Source of the DNA: Pseudomonadota bacterium
Lineage (GTDB): Bacteria; Pseudomonadota; Alphaproteobacteria; Rhodospirillales; Magnetospirillaceae
Reading direction: 5' to 3'
Length of the DNA stretch: 64,000 bases
Assembly (NCBI GenBank): GCA_021781575.1
Contig: JAJXWP010000014.1
Coordinates: forward strand, 25,981 to 89,980
Within the stretch, counting starts at the first letter, position 1. Each line of letters begins with the position of its first letter. A program made the translations under genes and the position numbers. The notes under the pieces are model-generated. The model saw only the letters and a program-made list of their open reading frames with translations. It did not search any database and was not told the DNA's origin. This document shows, piece after piece, positions 35,449 through 46,423 of this stretch.

Positions 35449-36359
35449 AGACGAGCATCGCCACCGGCCCTTGGCCGAAACTGCAACGACACTGGGACAT
35501 CCGCGCCGCCTGCAACTTCATCGGCGGCGGCACCGGAACCGGCCTCATCCTGGGCGCCGCCGCGGCCGCCGCAGCCGGCCAGACCTTCGCCCCGGCCCTG
35601 CTGGCCGGCCTGGTCTTCGTCGCATGCGGCCTGACCATGGTATTGCTGGAAATCGGTCGGCCGTGGCGCGCCTTCAACGTGTTCTTCCATCCCCAGACCT
35701 CGTGGATGACCCGCGAAGGCGTCGTCGCCCTGCCGCTGTTCGGCTGCGGCGGCCTGGCGCTGGTGCTGCATTGGGCCGACGGGCCGCAGCTGATCGTCCA
35801 GGCCTTGACCGTGCTGACGGCGGTGACCGCCTGCGGCTTCCTTTATTGCCAGGCCCGTATCCTGCGTGCCGCCAAGGGCATTCCGGCCTGGCGCGAAGCA
35901 AGCCTGACACCATTCATGTTGTCGACCGGGGCGACGGAAGGAACCGGCATTCTGGCCGCCCTGGCAGCGACCGGTCTGGCTCCATCATGGGCACCGGCCG
36001 CGGCGCTGGTCTTCGGTCTGGTGCGCGTGGCGGCATGGCGGCACTACGGCAAGGGTCTGAAGGCCGCCGGAGTCCCAGGCGCCAGCCTGACCGCGCTGGA
36101 GCGGATTGGTCCGATGTTCCTGCTGGTCGGTCACGGAGCGGCTTTCCTGTTGCTCGCCGCGCCGGCGGCCTCGCCGGAATTCGCCTTTCTTCCGGCCATC
36201 GGCGGCCTGTTGCTGGCCACCACCGGGTGGTGGGCCAAGCAAACCATCGTGATGAAGGCGGCAATCACCCGCGGCTTCTCGATCCCCCGCACGCCGGTGC
36301 GGGGATCAGGGACCAGCCGCGTCGTCACCAAACCCAACTGGAAGACGGAAGCGGCGTGA
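35445..36359 (+). CDS. padD: Phenylacetyl-CoA:acceptor oxidoreductase, membrane anchor
   Basis: DmsC/NrfD-type membrane subunit of 304 aa with about eight hydrophobic spans from residue 25 onward. It anchors the complex to the inner membrane and passes electrons to quinone. ATG 35445 overlaps the padC stop (ATGA); its own stop overlaps the next ATG by 1 bp. The tail (IPRTPVRGSGTSRVV) is basic and probably cytoplasmic. Confidence 0.88.
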   Translation: MKTSIATGPWPKLQRHWDIRAACNFIGGGTGTGLILGAAAAAAAGQTFAPALLAGLVFVACGLTMVLLEIGRPWRAFNVFFHPQTSWMTREGVVALPLFGCGGLALVLHWADGPQLIVQALTVLTAVTACGFLYCQARILRAAKGIPAWREASLTPFMLSTGATEGTGILAALAATGLAPSWAPAAALVFGLVRVAAWRHYGKGLKAAGVPGASLTALERIGPMFLLVGHGAAFLLLAAPAASPEFAFLPAIGGLLLATTGWWAKQTIVMKAAITRGFSIPRTPVRGSGTSRVVTKPNWKTEAA

Positions 36360-37174
36360 TGGAAACGGCGGCCTCGTCGAAGTTCGACTCGGTCAGGCGC
36401 ATTACCGTTGAGCGCTGGCGCGACGGTACCGCCCTGGCCGGCATGGACGACGTCGCCGCCGAGGTCCCCGTGGCGCTGGAATACAACGGCATCTCCCACG
36501 CCGTGATGCTGGCTTCGCCCGCCGATCTCGAAGACTTCGCCCTCGGCTTCTCGTTGACCGAGGGGATCCTCGCCCATCCCGGCGAACTCTACGACATGGA
36601 TGTCGTGGAGAGCGACGACGGCATCCAGGTGCAAATGCGCATCTCCGGCGAACGCTTCGCCTGCCTGAAGGAACATCGCCGCAGCATGGCCGGGCGGACG
36701 GGCTGCGGGCTGTGCGGGGCGGAGACGTTGAAGCAGGTGTTCCGGCCGTTGCCCCCGGTGCCCCCATCGACCCGTCTGGCTCCACAATCGCTGCACGCGG
36801 CACTGCGGGAACTGCAGGCGCATCAGCAACTGCAGCAGATCACCGGCGCCACTCACGCCGCCGCCTGGGTCGACGGCGAGGGCGATGTCACCTGCCTGCG
36901 GGAGGACGTCGGCCGGCACAACGCCTTGGACAAGCTGATCGGGGCCCTGGCCGCCCGCCGAACCGATTTCAGCACTGGTGGCATCCTGGTGACCAGCCGC
37001 GCCAGCTACGAAATGGTGCACAAGACCGCTTCCGTGGGCGCCGGTCTGATCGCCGCCATCTCCGCGCCGACGGCCCTGGCCATCCGCGTGGCCGAAGAAC
37101 TGAATGTGACCCTGGTCGGCTTCGTCCGTAACGGCGGACACGCCGTCTACAGCAATCCGCAGCGACTGCTGTGA
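36359..37174 (+). CDS. fdhD: FdhD-family molybdoenzyme sulfurtransferase
   Basis: Protein of 271 aa. FdhD passes sulfur from a cysteine desulfurase to the bis-MGD cofactor of formate dehydrogenase. Conserved parts are the loop cysteines GCGLCG (CxxC), REDVGRHNALDKLIG, TSRASYEMVHKTA and the C-terminal VGFVRNGGHAVYSNPQRL. The ATG overlaps the padD stop, and no formate dehydrogenase lies in the window. It is therefore inferred to mature PadB, giving it a sulfido-molybdenum centre. Confidence 0.92.
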   Translation: METAASSKFDSVRRITVERWRDGTALAGMDDVAAEVPVALEYNGISHAVMLASPADLEDFALGFSLTEGILAHPGELYDMDVVESDDGIQVQMRISGERFACLKEHRRSMAGRTGCGLCGAETLKQVFRPLPPVPPSTRLAPQSLHAALRELQAHQQLQQITGATHAAAWVDGEGDVTCLREDVGRHNALDKLIGALAARRTDFSTGGILVTSRASYEMVHKTASVGAGLIAAISAPTALAIRVAEELNVTLVGFVRNGGHAVYSNPQRLL

Positions 37175-37395
37175 TCGGGAATGGGGCCCGAGTGAAGTTC
37201 ACCGAAGCCTCCCGCAGCCCGCTGCGTTTCGGGCCGGCGCTCTGACGCCCGCCTGCCGTTTTCCCGTTCTTCCCTTTACGCCGTCAGCACAAAAAGGTAG
37301 GGGAATTGAAGCGCCCTTCGAGCGGTGAATGATGGCGCGGGCATCCACCGCGTCGACAGCCCCGCCGCCCGCGCCGACAGGGAGGTTTCATTTCG

Positions 37396-39045
37396 GTGAA
37401 CGAAGCGATCGTCGTCGTCAACATCCTCGGTGCGGCATCCCTGCTGTTGTGGGGGCTGCGCATGGTCAGCACCGGTGTTACCCGCACTTTCGGGGGCGAT
37501 CTGCGACATTGGATCAATATCGGCACCGGCAACCGCACGACGGCGCTGCTGACCGGGGCGGCCGTCACCATCGCTTTGCAGAGCAGCACCGCAACATGCC
37601 TGATGTCTGCGTCCTTCGCGGGCCGCGGCCTGATGACGGCCGCCACCGCGCAGTCGATCATGCTGGGGGCCAATATCGGCACCAGCCTGGTGGCCAAGCT
37701 GCTCACCTTCAATGTCGGGCCGTTGTCGGCGTTGCTTGTGCTGGTCGGCATGGCTTTATTCCGCTCGGGCGAAGGAAAGCGGCGCCACATGGCGCGAATT
37801 TTCATCGGTCTCGGCTTGATGCTGCTGTCGTTGCACCTGCTGGACGGCGCATCGGAACCGTTGCGTGATTCGCCGCGATTGCGCCAGGTGCTGCACGATC
37901 TCGACGGCCTGTGGCTGGTCGGTTTGATCCTCGCGGCCCTGATCGCCATGGCGGCGCATTCAAGCATCGCTTCGATCCTGCTGATCCTCCCCTTGGCGGC
38001 GAAGGGCGATTTCAGCCTGTCCTTCGGCCTGGCGATGATCCTTGGCGCTAATCTGGGTAGCGCGATCCCTCCCCTTTTGGAAACCGGCAAGGAAAGGCCT
38101 GCCGTGCGCCGTGTTCCTCTGGGCAACGCCTTGGTCCGCCTTATCGGCTGCGCCTTGGTGTTCCCCTTCCTGAACCGGGTGGCCGAGGCTCTGCCGATGC
38201 TCGAATCGGCTCGTGCCGCACAACTGGTCGACTTTCACATCGCCTTCAACCTGGTCTTGGCCCTGCTGTTCCTTCCACTGGTGGCACCGATGGGCCGGCT
38301 GGTCGAGCGGCTGCGTCCCGACGACGCCAAGGCGGAGGATCCTCGGCAGCCGCGCTATCTGGACGAGTCGGCGCTTGGCTCGCCCAGCGTGGCGATCGGC
38401 GCGGCGACACGCGAGACGCTGAGGATCGCCGACTTCGTCGAAGAAATGCTGCGGCAAACCATGGAGATGCTGAGAACCGACAACACGCATCTCGCCTCTG
38501 AGGTCGTCAAAACGGTCCATGTGGTGGAGGCTCTCCACCAGGCGGTCAAGCTCTACCTGTCGCGGCTGGCCAACGAAGACCTGGACGAGGCGGGACGCCG
38601 GCGGGCCAACGAGATCATGACCTTCGCCATCAACCTCGAGCATGTTGGCGACATCGTCGATCACAACCTCAAGGAAGCTGCGGAAAAAAAAATCAAACAC
38701 CGCCTGTCATTTTCTGCCGAGGGCTTCGCCGACTTGTCGGCGATGTTCCACCAAACCCTGGAGAACTTGAAAATGGCCACGGCCGTCTTCGTTTCCGGCG
38801 ACGTCAAGCTGGCGCGGCAGTTGGTGGCCGAAAAGACCGGGATGCGCGCCATCGAGCGGAATGCCACCGACGCGCATTTGGCCCGCCTGCGCGAGGGGCG
38901 GCGCGAAAGCATCGAGACCAGTACACTGCATCTGGATATTCTGCGTGACCTCAAGCGGGTTAACGCCCACATCGTGTCGGTGGCCTATCCGATCCTGGAA
39001 CTGCGTGGCGAATTGGAGGAGAGCCGGTTGCGGACGGCCAAATGA
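37396..39045 (+). CDS. Na/Pi-cotransporter family protein with PhoU-like tail
   Basis: Protein of 549 aa. Residues about 5-300 are a NptA/YjbB-type sodium:phosphate symporter domain with the two QSS-type repeats (ALQSSTATCLMSAS, AAHSSIASILLILP). Residues about 340-540 are helical and PhoU-like (NLEHVGDIVDHNLKEAAEKK). GTG 37396 follows a GGGAGG at about 37380. Phosphate transport is the family role, but substrate is unproven. The next gene overlaps by 4 bp. It has no obvious link to the aromatic genes. Confidence 0.85.
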   Translation: MNEAIVVVNILGAASLLLWGLRMVSTGVTRTFGGDLRHWINIGTGNRTTALLTGAAVTIALQSSTATCLMSASFAGRGLMTAATAQSIMLGANIGTSLVAKLLTFNVGPLSALLVLVGMALFRSGEGKRRHMARIFIGLGLMLLSLHLLDGASEPLRDSPRLRQVLHDLDGLWLVGLILAALIAMAAHSSIASILLILPLAAKGDFSLSFGLAMILGANLGSAIPPLLETGKERPAVRRVPLGNALVRLIGCALVFPFLNRVAEALPMLESARAAQLVDFHIAFNLVLALLFLPLVAPMGRLVERLRPDDAKAEDPRQPRYLDESALGSPSVAIGAATRETLRIADFVEEMLRQTMEMLRTDNTHLASEVVKTVHVVEALHQAVKLYLSRLANEDLDEAGRRRANEIMTFAINLEHVGDIVDHNLKEAAEKKIKHRLSFSAEGFADLSAMFHQTLENLKMATAVFVSGDVKLARQLVAEKTGMRAIERNATDAHLARLREGRRESIETSTLHLDILRDLKRVNAHIVSVAYPILELRGELEESRLRTAK

Positions 39046-39425
39046 TGGACAACGACTCGCCGATCGTTCGGCCCATGTCCACAAGACAGGCCGCCGACCT
39101 CGCCCGGGAAGCTGAATTTCCCCGGCTATGCCGCGAGTTCAAGACGATCTCCACCATGCTGCGGACGTATTGCCGCGTCCACCACCCCTCAAACGGCACG
39201 GAACTTTGCCCGGCCTGCGCCGGCTTGCGCGACTATGCGCGCCGGCGCCTGGAATACTGCCGCTTCGGAGAGAACAAGCCGGCCTGCGTCAACTGTCCGG
39301 TCCATTGCTACAAAACCGATATGCGCGAGGCGGTAAGGCAGGTCATGCGCTGGGCCGGTCCACGCCTGTTGCTGCACCACCCCCTGCTGGCGATCCGCCA
39401 CCTCATTGACGAGCGACGACCATGA
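39042..39425 (+). CDS. ygbA: YgbA-like, nitrous oxide-stimulated promoter family protein
   Basis: Cysteine-rich protein of 127 aa. Conserved motifs are LCPACAGLRDYARRRLEYCRFGE in part and CVNCPVHCYKTDMREAVRQVMRWAGPR in part, which define the YgbA family; in enterobacteria ygbA is controlled by NsrR and is linked to nitric oxide stress. The cysteines may bind metal. ATG 39042 overlaps the transporter stop (ATGA), so the two are probably co-translated. No membrane span is present. Confidence 0.82.
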   Translation: MMDNDSPIVRPMSTRQAADLAREAEFPRLCREFKTISTMLRTYCRVHHPSNGTELCPACAGLRDYARRRLEYCRFGENKPACVNCPVHCYKTDMREAVRQVMRWAGPRLLLHHPLLAIRHLIDERRP

Positions 39426-39495
39426 CCTTTTTACCTCGTTCTCGTGCGCTATTCTGTCATGGCCGGCATGACGCTTCGATGAATATCGACAGCCC

Positions 39496-41118
39496 CTAGC
39501 CCGCTTCCGATATCTCGCCGCCATGGCCCGCCACATCGATTGCCTCCGGATCACCGGGGGCGGTCTGCCATTCGAGGCCCGGCAGGGCAATGACACGGCT
39601 GCCGTCCATGTCTTCGAAGCTGGCGATCAGTCCCTGCTGTTCCATATAGGTGAGCATGCTGCGGGCCCGGCGGGGCGAGCGGCTGCCCAGCGCGGTGGCG
39701 ATCGTCAAATCGGAGGGACAAGGCCGGCCGTCCAGGGCAGCCCGGGCCAGCAGGAGGAAGACGCCATGGACATCCTCGGCCATCCCGGCGGAGACTGTCA
39801 GCGCCCTCTTCCATTCGTCGGCATCGGCCGGCGCCCCGTCGAAATCGGTCCCGGCCACGCTGGCCCGCGCGGCGGCCAGCTTGCGGCGGAAGGCGGAAAG
39901 ATCGAGCAGACGGCCATTCAGCCCATGGCGGCGGCAGCGCACCAGGAAATCCTGATAGAGGACGGAAACCGAACGATAGAGGGCGTCGGTGTCGGTCAGC
40001 AGCTGCTGGAGGATGGCATCATAGCCACTCTGCTGGGTCACGACGCGGCGCGCCAGCGCCATCGGCCGGCGGGGCGCCACCGGAGCCTCGTCCGGTTGAC
40101 CAGGAAGCGCGGAGGGCTGCTCATCGTCGGCACCGGTCCCCGCGTCCGCCGAGGCCGAGGATGCTGGGGACGCCGCGGGTGGACGTGACTGGGCCAGCTG
40201 CTGAAGAATTTCGGCGGCCGAGATGGGCGGCGGGCGGCGCGCCGAATAGCGCGGGATTTCGCTCTCGTCGCGCTTGAACAGCAGGTCGCGGGCATTGTCC
40301 TGGGGCGTTTCCGGTAGCGGCATCAGGCGGGGACCGACGGCGCGGGCGGCGGTCCGCACCTCGCCGATGCGGATGGACAGGGGGCGGCGCGCCAGGGCAG
40401 GACCCAAGGCGATGAAGTGCCCCCGTTGGAGGTCGCGGAAAGCCTCCGCCTGACGGCGCTCCATGCCCAGAAGGTCGGCGGCGCGGGCCATATCGATGTC
40501 AAGGAAGGTGCGGCCCATGAGGAAATTGGAGGCTTCGGCGGCCACGTTCTTGGCCAGCTTGGCCAGGCGCTGGGTGGCGATGATACCGGCCAGGCCGCGC
40601 TTGCGGCCGCGGCACATCAGATTGGTCATCGCCCCCAGCGAGGCCTTGCGCGCCTCGTCCGACACCTCGCCGGCGACCGATGGCGCGAACATCTGCGCCT
40701 CGTCGACCACCACCAGCATGGGAAACCAGTAATCGCGGTCGATGTCGAACAGCCCGCCGAGAAAGGCGGCGGCTTGGCGCATCTGCGCCTCGGCATCCAG
40801 GTTCTCCAGATTAAGCACCACGGACACCCGGTGCTGGCGGACGCGGCCTCCGACCATTTGCAAGGCCCCTTCGCGGAGAGTTCCCGCCTCGATTACGACA
40901 TGGCCGAAAACCTCGGCCAGGCTGACGAAATCACCTTCCGGATCGATGATGGCCTGTTGAACCCAGGGCGAGCTCTGCTCGATCAGTCGCCGCAACAGGT
41001 GCGACTTGCCCGACCCCGAATTGCCCTGCACCAGCAGCCGGGTCGCCAGCAATTCCTCGAGATCGAGCGTCGCCGCCACTCCCGATGTGGTCAAACCCAT
41101 GTCGATGCGGACCGTCAT
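39496..41118 (-). CDS. HerA-like ATPase (DUF87-type)
   Basis: Protein of 540 aa. The N-terminal half is a HerA/FtsK-like P-loop ATPase with Walker A GNSGSGKS (residues 32-39) and Walker B MLVVVDEAQMFAP, and the MCRGRKRGLAGIIATQRLAKL segment typical of the family. The middle (about 290-360) is Pro/Ala-rich linker and the C-terminal 150 residues resemble a small helical/winged domain. Related proteins extrude or process DNA, often with NurA. No nurA lies nearby, so the role is unknown. Confidence 0.75.
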   Translation of the reverse strand: MTVRIDMGLTTSGVAATLDLEELLATRLLVQGNSGSGKSHLLRRLIEQSSPWVQQAIIDPEGDFVSLAEVFGHVVIEAGTLREGALQMVGGRVRQHRVSVVLNLENLDAEAQMRQAAAFLGGLFDIDRDYWFPMLVVVDEAQMFAPSVAGEVSDEARKASLGAMTNLMCRGRKRGLAGIIATQRLAKLAKNVAAEASNFLMGRTFLDIDMARAADLLGMERRQAEAFRDLQRGHFIALGPALARRPLSIRIGEVRTAARAVGPRLMPLPETPQDNARDLLFKRDESEIPRYSARRPPPISAAEILQQLAQSRPPAASPASSASADAGTGADDEQPSALPGQPDEAPVAPRRPMALARRVVTQQSGYDAILQQLLTDTDALYRSVSVLYQDFLVRCRRHGLNGRLLDLSAFRRKLAAARASVAGTDFDGAPADADEWKRALTVSAGMAEDVHGVFLLLARAALDGRPCPSDLTIATALGSRSPRRARSMLTYMEQQGLIASFEDMDGSRVIALPGLEWQTAPGDPEAIDVAGHGGEISEAG

Positions 41119-41155
41119 TCGCTACCCCATACGCCCTTGCCGGCAACAACCATCG

Positions 41156-41842
41156 TCACTTCTCGGCCCCACCACGGACATGGGCGTCCGCCGCCTTGGT
41201 CTCGGGGGCTGCCAACCGGTAGCGCGCCAGTTCCATGTTCCACTTGTCGTCGCTGTCGTTGACGGCTTTGACGAGTGCCCTGGCCTGCGGCGCGTACCAC
41301 ATGGTCATCGTTCCTTCGCCCTGGAACGGGCCGACGGACCAATTCGTCTCGCATTCCATCCGGAACGCCTGAAAATCGCCGGCAACGACGTGCACTTGCT
41401 CGTAGGCGGTCACAGCGCAGTCTTGCGTCACGTCGGTCGAGAAGGAATCCTCGGCCGTAGAAAGTTTGAAGCTTCCGCTCCACGTCTTCCCGATGCGCAA
41501 GGGATAGGGAAACGGCGGCGCCGATGGGTCGAATGACACAAGAGTCTTTCCATCCCTGCCCAAGATCCTAACCAGGGCGCCAGTCTCCGGCGAAAAATAG
41601 GCGACATTGCCTTCGCATTGGAAAAGTCCGTAGCCTTTGGCGTCCCGGCCCTTCACTTCCCATTTCCGGCAGCGGACCGTCTGAAACCGATCGACATACT
41701 CGAACATGTCGCCGGCTTGGTAGTCGGGACGCTCGGCCACCCTGACTTCGTCGGCGTGCGCGCATTTGACCAAGGTAACCTCGGGAAAGATGACAGCCGC
41801 GAAGGCTACTGCCCCTGCAACGAATGCGGACGATTCAAGCAT
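41156..41842 (-). CDS. Secreted protein of unknown function
   Basis: Protein of 228 aa with an N-terminal hydrophobic signal (SAFVAGAVAFAAVIFPEVTL) and a mature part rich in beta strands. Cysteines in pairs (KCAHADE, RCRKWE, QCEGN, DCAVTA, MECETN) suggest disulfides after export. The pattern GDMFEYVDRF ... WSGSF ... VVAGDFQAFRMECETN ... TMTMWYAPQARALVK recalls DUF3108-like periplasmic proteins, but the match is weak. It lies 37 bp upstream of the HerA-like gene on the same strand. Confidence 0.6.
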   Translation of the reverse strand: MLESSAFVAGAVAFAAVIFPEVTLVKCAHADEVRVAERPDYQAGDMFEYVDRFQTVRCRKWEVKGRDAKGYGLFQCEGNVAYFSPETGALVRILGRDGKTLVSFDPSAPPFPYPLRIGKTWSGSFKLSTAEDSFSTDVTQDCAVTAYEQVHVVAGDFQAFRMECETNWSVGPFQGEGTMTMWYAPQARALVKAVNDSDDKWNMELARYRLAAPETKAADAHVRGGAEK

Positions 41843-41956
41843 GCGGTTCCCCCCACTCGAACGGTACGGCCGGAGGCGACGTCGCGACTTGCAACGATGG
41901 CGCCGTAACGATCTGAGTCAGCCGGCTTGGCGCGAATGCAAGCCGCGACGCCCGGC

Positions 41957-42895
41957 TCACGCGGCGTCTTGGAGCCCGCCGAAGCGCGCGTAATAATCCG
42001 GCGCCGCCGCCGGCAGCGGCCCTTCGGCGGTCTCGGTCACCTCCATCAGATATCGTTCGGCCGGTGCCTGGATCAGCCGGTAAAGATTGCGGCACAGCAG
42101 CCGCGCCGCCGTCCCCGGCCAATCCGCCGCCAGCAGTTCATTGGGCAGCATGGGATCGCGCAGGAGGACCCGGCGGTAGCCGTGCATCAGCAGAATGCGC
42201 ACCATGAAACACAGGGCGGGATCGAGTTCCGGAGCGGACTGCATCGCCCGCCATAGCGGGCGGAATATGTCCAGGAACTCGTCGTAGCCGGTGGCCAGTC
42301 GCTCCAGGCCCCAGCAGTTGCGGATGATGTCGCGCAACGCGTCGGGGGCCACCCAGGATTCCGCCGAGCCGCGCATGACCAGCGCCCGCGACGCCACACC
42401 GGCGTCGACCAGGGTTTGGCGAAGAGCGGCCTGGTCGGGGTCGGGGTGCCACATCACGCCCGGCGACAGCGGACCGAAACCCTGCCAGCTCAATTCCCGG
42501 CGCAGAGCCTCCCGCTCCTCGCCCTCCAGGCCGGTCAGGCCGATGAACACCATGGTCCACTGCTTGTCCCAGTGATGGCCATCGACGGTATAAAGGCGCT
42601 GGGCGGCAGCGTCGAAGCGATGGCGTCCGGCCTCGGTGACGCTGTAATAGCTGCGACGGCCGATCTGGCTCGAGGTCAGCCACAGCTCCTTGGACAGCCG
42701 GAACACCGAGGTGCGGACGATCCGCTCGTTCAGGCCGAACGGCTCGACCAACCGAATGATGCTGCCCAGCCAGGCGCTGCCGCGGTGCGGATAAATGGCG
42801 TCGCCGTAAACCGTGATGATCAACGACTTGGCCTTTGGGCGCAGCCGTTCTAGGGCTTGCCTGGCAAGATCGTCGATGCGTCGGGAAAAGTTCAT
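41957..42895 (-). CDS. paaX: PaaX-family transcriptional repressor
   Basis: GntR-like regulator of 312 aa that in Escherichia coli responds to phenylacetyl-CoA. The N-terminal winged helix (SLIITVYGDAIYPHRGSAWLGSIIRLVEPFGLNERIVRTS in parts) is followed by the PaaX C-terminal domain (WHPDPDQAALRQTLVDAG ... YDEFLDIFRPLW ... HGYRRVLLRDPMLPNELL). It is divergent from benzoate-CoA ligase across 225 bp that contain a shared palindrome, so it is a candidate controller of the aromatic regulon here. Confidence 0.88.
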   Translation of the reverse strand: MNFSRRIDDLARQALERLRPKAKSLIITVYGDAIYPHRGSAWLGSIIRLVEPFGLNERIVRTSVFRLSKELWLTSSQIGRRSYYSVTEAGRHRFDAAAQRLYTVDGHHWDKQWTMVFIGLTGLEGEEREALRRELSWQGFGPLSPGVMWHPDPDQAALRQTLVDAGVASRALVMRGSAESWVAPDALRDIIRNCWGLERLATGYDEFLDIFRPLWRAMQSAPELDPALCFMVRILLMHGYRRVLLRDPMLPNELLAADWPGTAARLLCRNLYRLIQAPAERYLMEVTETAEGPLPAAAPDYYARFGGLQDAA

Positions 42896-43006
42896 GGCCT
42901 CGGTGGGGTGCAGGACTAAAAAACTCCGCTTGCCATCCTAGCCATCGGCCCGGCGCAGGCAACTGCCAATTTCACAGTGCCGGCGCGAGCGGGCGCCGGC
43001 GACGCT

Positions 43007-43032
43007 TTAAGGTAAAGCAGTACCTTAATGCC
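43007..43032. promoter_or_regulatory. Candidate aromatic-regulon operator, site 4, overlapping inverted repeat
   Basis: On the reverse strand 43019-43032 reads GGCATTAAGGTACT, close to site 1, with a T-tract flank (ATTTTTTATG). It overlaps a perfect 8-bp inverted repeat, TTAAGGTA (43007-43014) and TACCTTAA (43021-43028), separated by 6 bp. It sits between paaX and the benzoate-CoA ligase gene. Confidence 0.55.
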
Positions 43033-43120
43033 ATTTTTTATGATACTGTTAGCCTGAACGCCGTTATAAGAACGATGTATCGCGCCGTCCAAGAGCCAGC
43101 GACATCAAGGGAGGTCTTCC

Positions 43121-44650
43121 GTGAACGAAATACCGCTGCCGACCAACAACGCCTGCGAACAGATCCTGGGATGGCAACTCGGCGCAGGCCTGGCTGACAG
43201 CCCAGCCATACTGGCCGGCGACCGTGTACTGACCTTTGGCCAGTTGTGCAGCCTGGTCAACCGCATCGGCAATGCGCTGCGTGCCGGCGGCGTCAACCAG
43301 GGCCAACGGGTCATGCTGCTGACCAAGGATTCGCCGGAAATGGTGGCGGCATACCTGGCGGCACTCAAGATCGGCGCCGTCGCCGTCGCCGTGAATACCC
43401 GCGCGAGCGCCGAGGACCTGGCCCATTTCCTCACCGACACCGCCTGCAAGGCATTCATCTACGACCCTGAATTCGCCGGTATCTACTCGACGGCGGCGAA
43501 CCTTGCGGCACACCGTCCCACCCTGCTGATCGACGATGTCTCCGCCTTCGCCGCCGGGCAAGACGACCGTCTGGAAGCCGTGCCCGTGCATCCGGCCGAT
43601 CAGGCGTTCTGGATCTACACGTCGGGCACCACCGGCAAATCAAAGGCGGCGATCCACTGTCACCGCATGGTCGGCATCGCCCATCTGCATTTGCGCGAAA
43701 ACCTGGGGGTCAAACCGGGCGACAAGCTGTTCTCCTCGTCCAAGCTGTTTTTCGCCTTCGCTCTCGGCCACTGCCTGATCGGCGGCCTGAAGTGCGGCGC
43801 GACGATCATCCTGCATGATGAATGGCCGGATGGCCCGGGCGTCGCCGCCGTCGTCGACCGGCATCGCCCCGACCTGATGTTCTGCGTGCCGACCCTGTAT
43901 CGCAACCTGTTGCGCGACGGCTATGCCGCGACGCCGTCCTTCACCTCGATCCGGCATTACGTTTCGGCCGGCGAAAAGCTGCCGGAAGGCCTGTCACGGC
44001 AATGGCAGGCGGCTTCCGGGTCGCCAATCCTGGAAGGCATCGGCACCAGCGAGACGGTGTTCCTGATGCTGGTCAACACGCCTTCGGCCCATCGGCCAGG
44101 CTCCTCGGGCCGCCCTGTGCCTTGGGCCGAGGTGCAACTCAGGAGCCAGGACGGCGGCGACGTAACAACGCCCGACGAGCCCGGCGTCCTATGGGTGCGC
44201 GCCGCCTCGGTGGCGGCGGGGTACTGGAACCAGCCGGAAAAGACCGCTGCCGCCTTCGTCGACGGCTGGTATTGCACCGGCGACCTGTTCTCCTTCGACG
44301 GCGAAGGCTGGTGGTATCATCAGGGGCGCGCCGACGACATGCTGAAGATCTCGGGCCAATGGGTCAATCCCACCGAAATCGAGGAACGGGCCATCGAAGT
44401 GCCGGGCGTCGCCGAGGCGGCGGTCGTGGGGATCGCCAACGCGGACGGCCTGGTCCGCCTGGGATTGGTCCTGGTGGCCCAGGGCGGCGCCAACGAGAAA
44501 CTGCTCGGCGCGGCTGTGCAGGAACACCTGACCAAGCATCTGTCCATCTACAAGTGCCCGCGCCGTATCGCCTTCGTCGACGAAATGCCGCGCACCGCCA
44601 CCGGTAAACTCCAGCGCTTCCGTTTGCGTCAATTGCTGGCAGAGGAATAG
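43121..44650 (+). CDS. bclA: Benzoate-CoA ligase
   Basis: AMP-forming aryl-CoA ligase of 509 aa, benzoate-CoA ligase family. It activates benzoate to benzoyl-CoA, the central intermediate. Motifs are the P-loop FWIYTSGTTGKSKAAIHCH, EGIGTSETVFLML, the hinge DDMLKISGQWVNPTEIE and the C-terminal catalytic lysine in RTATGKLQRF. GTG 43121 follows AGGGAGG at about 43108. It could also take 4-hydroxybenzoate, which would feed the hcr genes nearby; specificity is not readable. Confidence 0.9.
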   Translation: MNEIPLPTNNACEQILGWQLGAGLADSPAILAGDRVLTFGQLCSLVNRIGNALRAGGVNQGQRVMLLTKDSPEMVAAYLAALKIGAVAVAVNTRASAEDLAHFLTDTACKAFIYDPEFAGIYSTAANLAAHRPTLLIDDVSAFAAGQDDRLEAVPVHPADQAFWIYTSGTTGKSKAAIHCHRMVGIAHLHLRENLGVKPGDKLFSSSKLFFAFALGHCLIGGLKCGATIILHDEWPDGPGVAAVVDRHRPDLMFCVPTLYRNLLRDGYAATPSFTSIRHYVSAGEKLPEGLSRQWQAASGSPILEGIGTSETVFLMLVNTPSAHRPGSSGRPVPWAEVQLRSQDGGDVTTPDEPGVLWVRAASVAAGYWNQPEKTAAAFVDGWYCTGDLFSFDGEGWWYHQGRADDMLKISGQWVNPTEIEERAIEVPGVAEAAVVGIANADGLVRLGLVLVAQGGANEKLLGAAVQEHLTKHLSIYKCPRRIAFVDEMPRTATGKLQRFRLRQLLAEE

Positions 44651-44713
44651 CAGCTTTCGGCTAAGGCAACTGTTTCCATAATTTGAGGCGCGGAGGCCCG
44701 AAGGTGCGAAGGC

Positions 44714-44754
44714 AAGTGAAGAGTATTTTCGCCGGCAACACCGGCCCTTCACTT
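44714..44754. terminator. Bidirectional terminator-like hairpin
   Basis: AAGTGAAG (44714-44721) pairs with CTTCACTT (44747-44754), with an inner GCCGG/CCGGC stem around CAACA. It lies between the convergent benzoate-CoA ligase and molybdenum-cofactor genes, whose stops are about 160 bp apart. Confidence 0.55.
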
Positions 44755-44812
44755 CCGTCGCGCCTTCCCCTCGTCGTGGTGAATTTTCGCGAGAAGGAGG
44801 AACGGGCCACTT

Positions 44813-46419
<1,607 letters not shown>

Positions 46420-46423
<4 letters not shown>

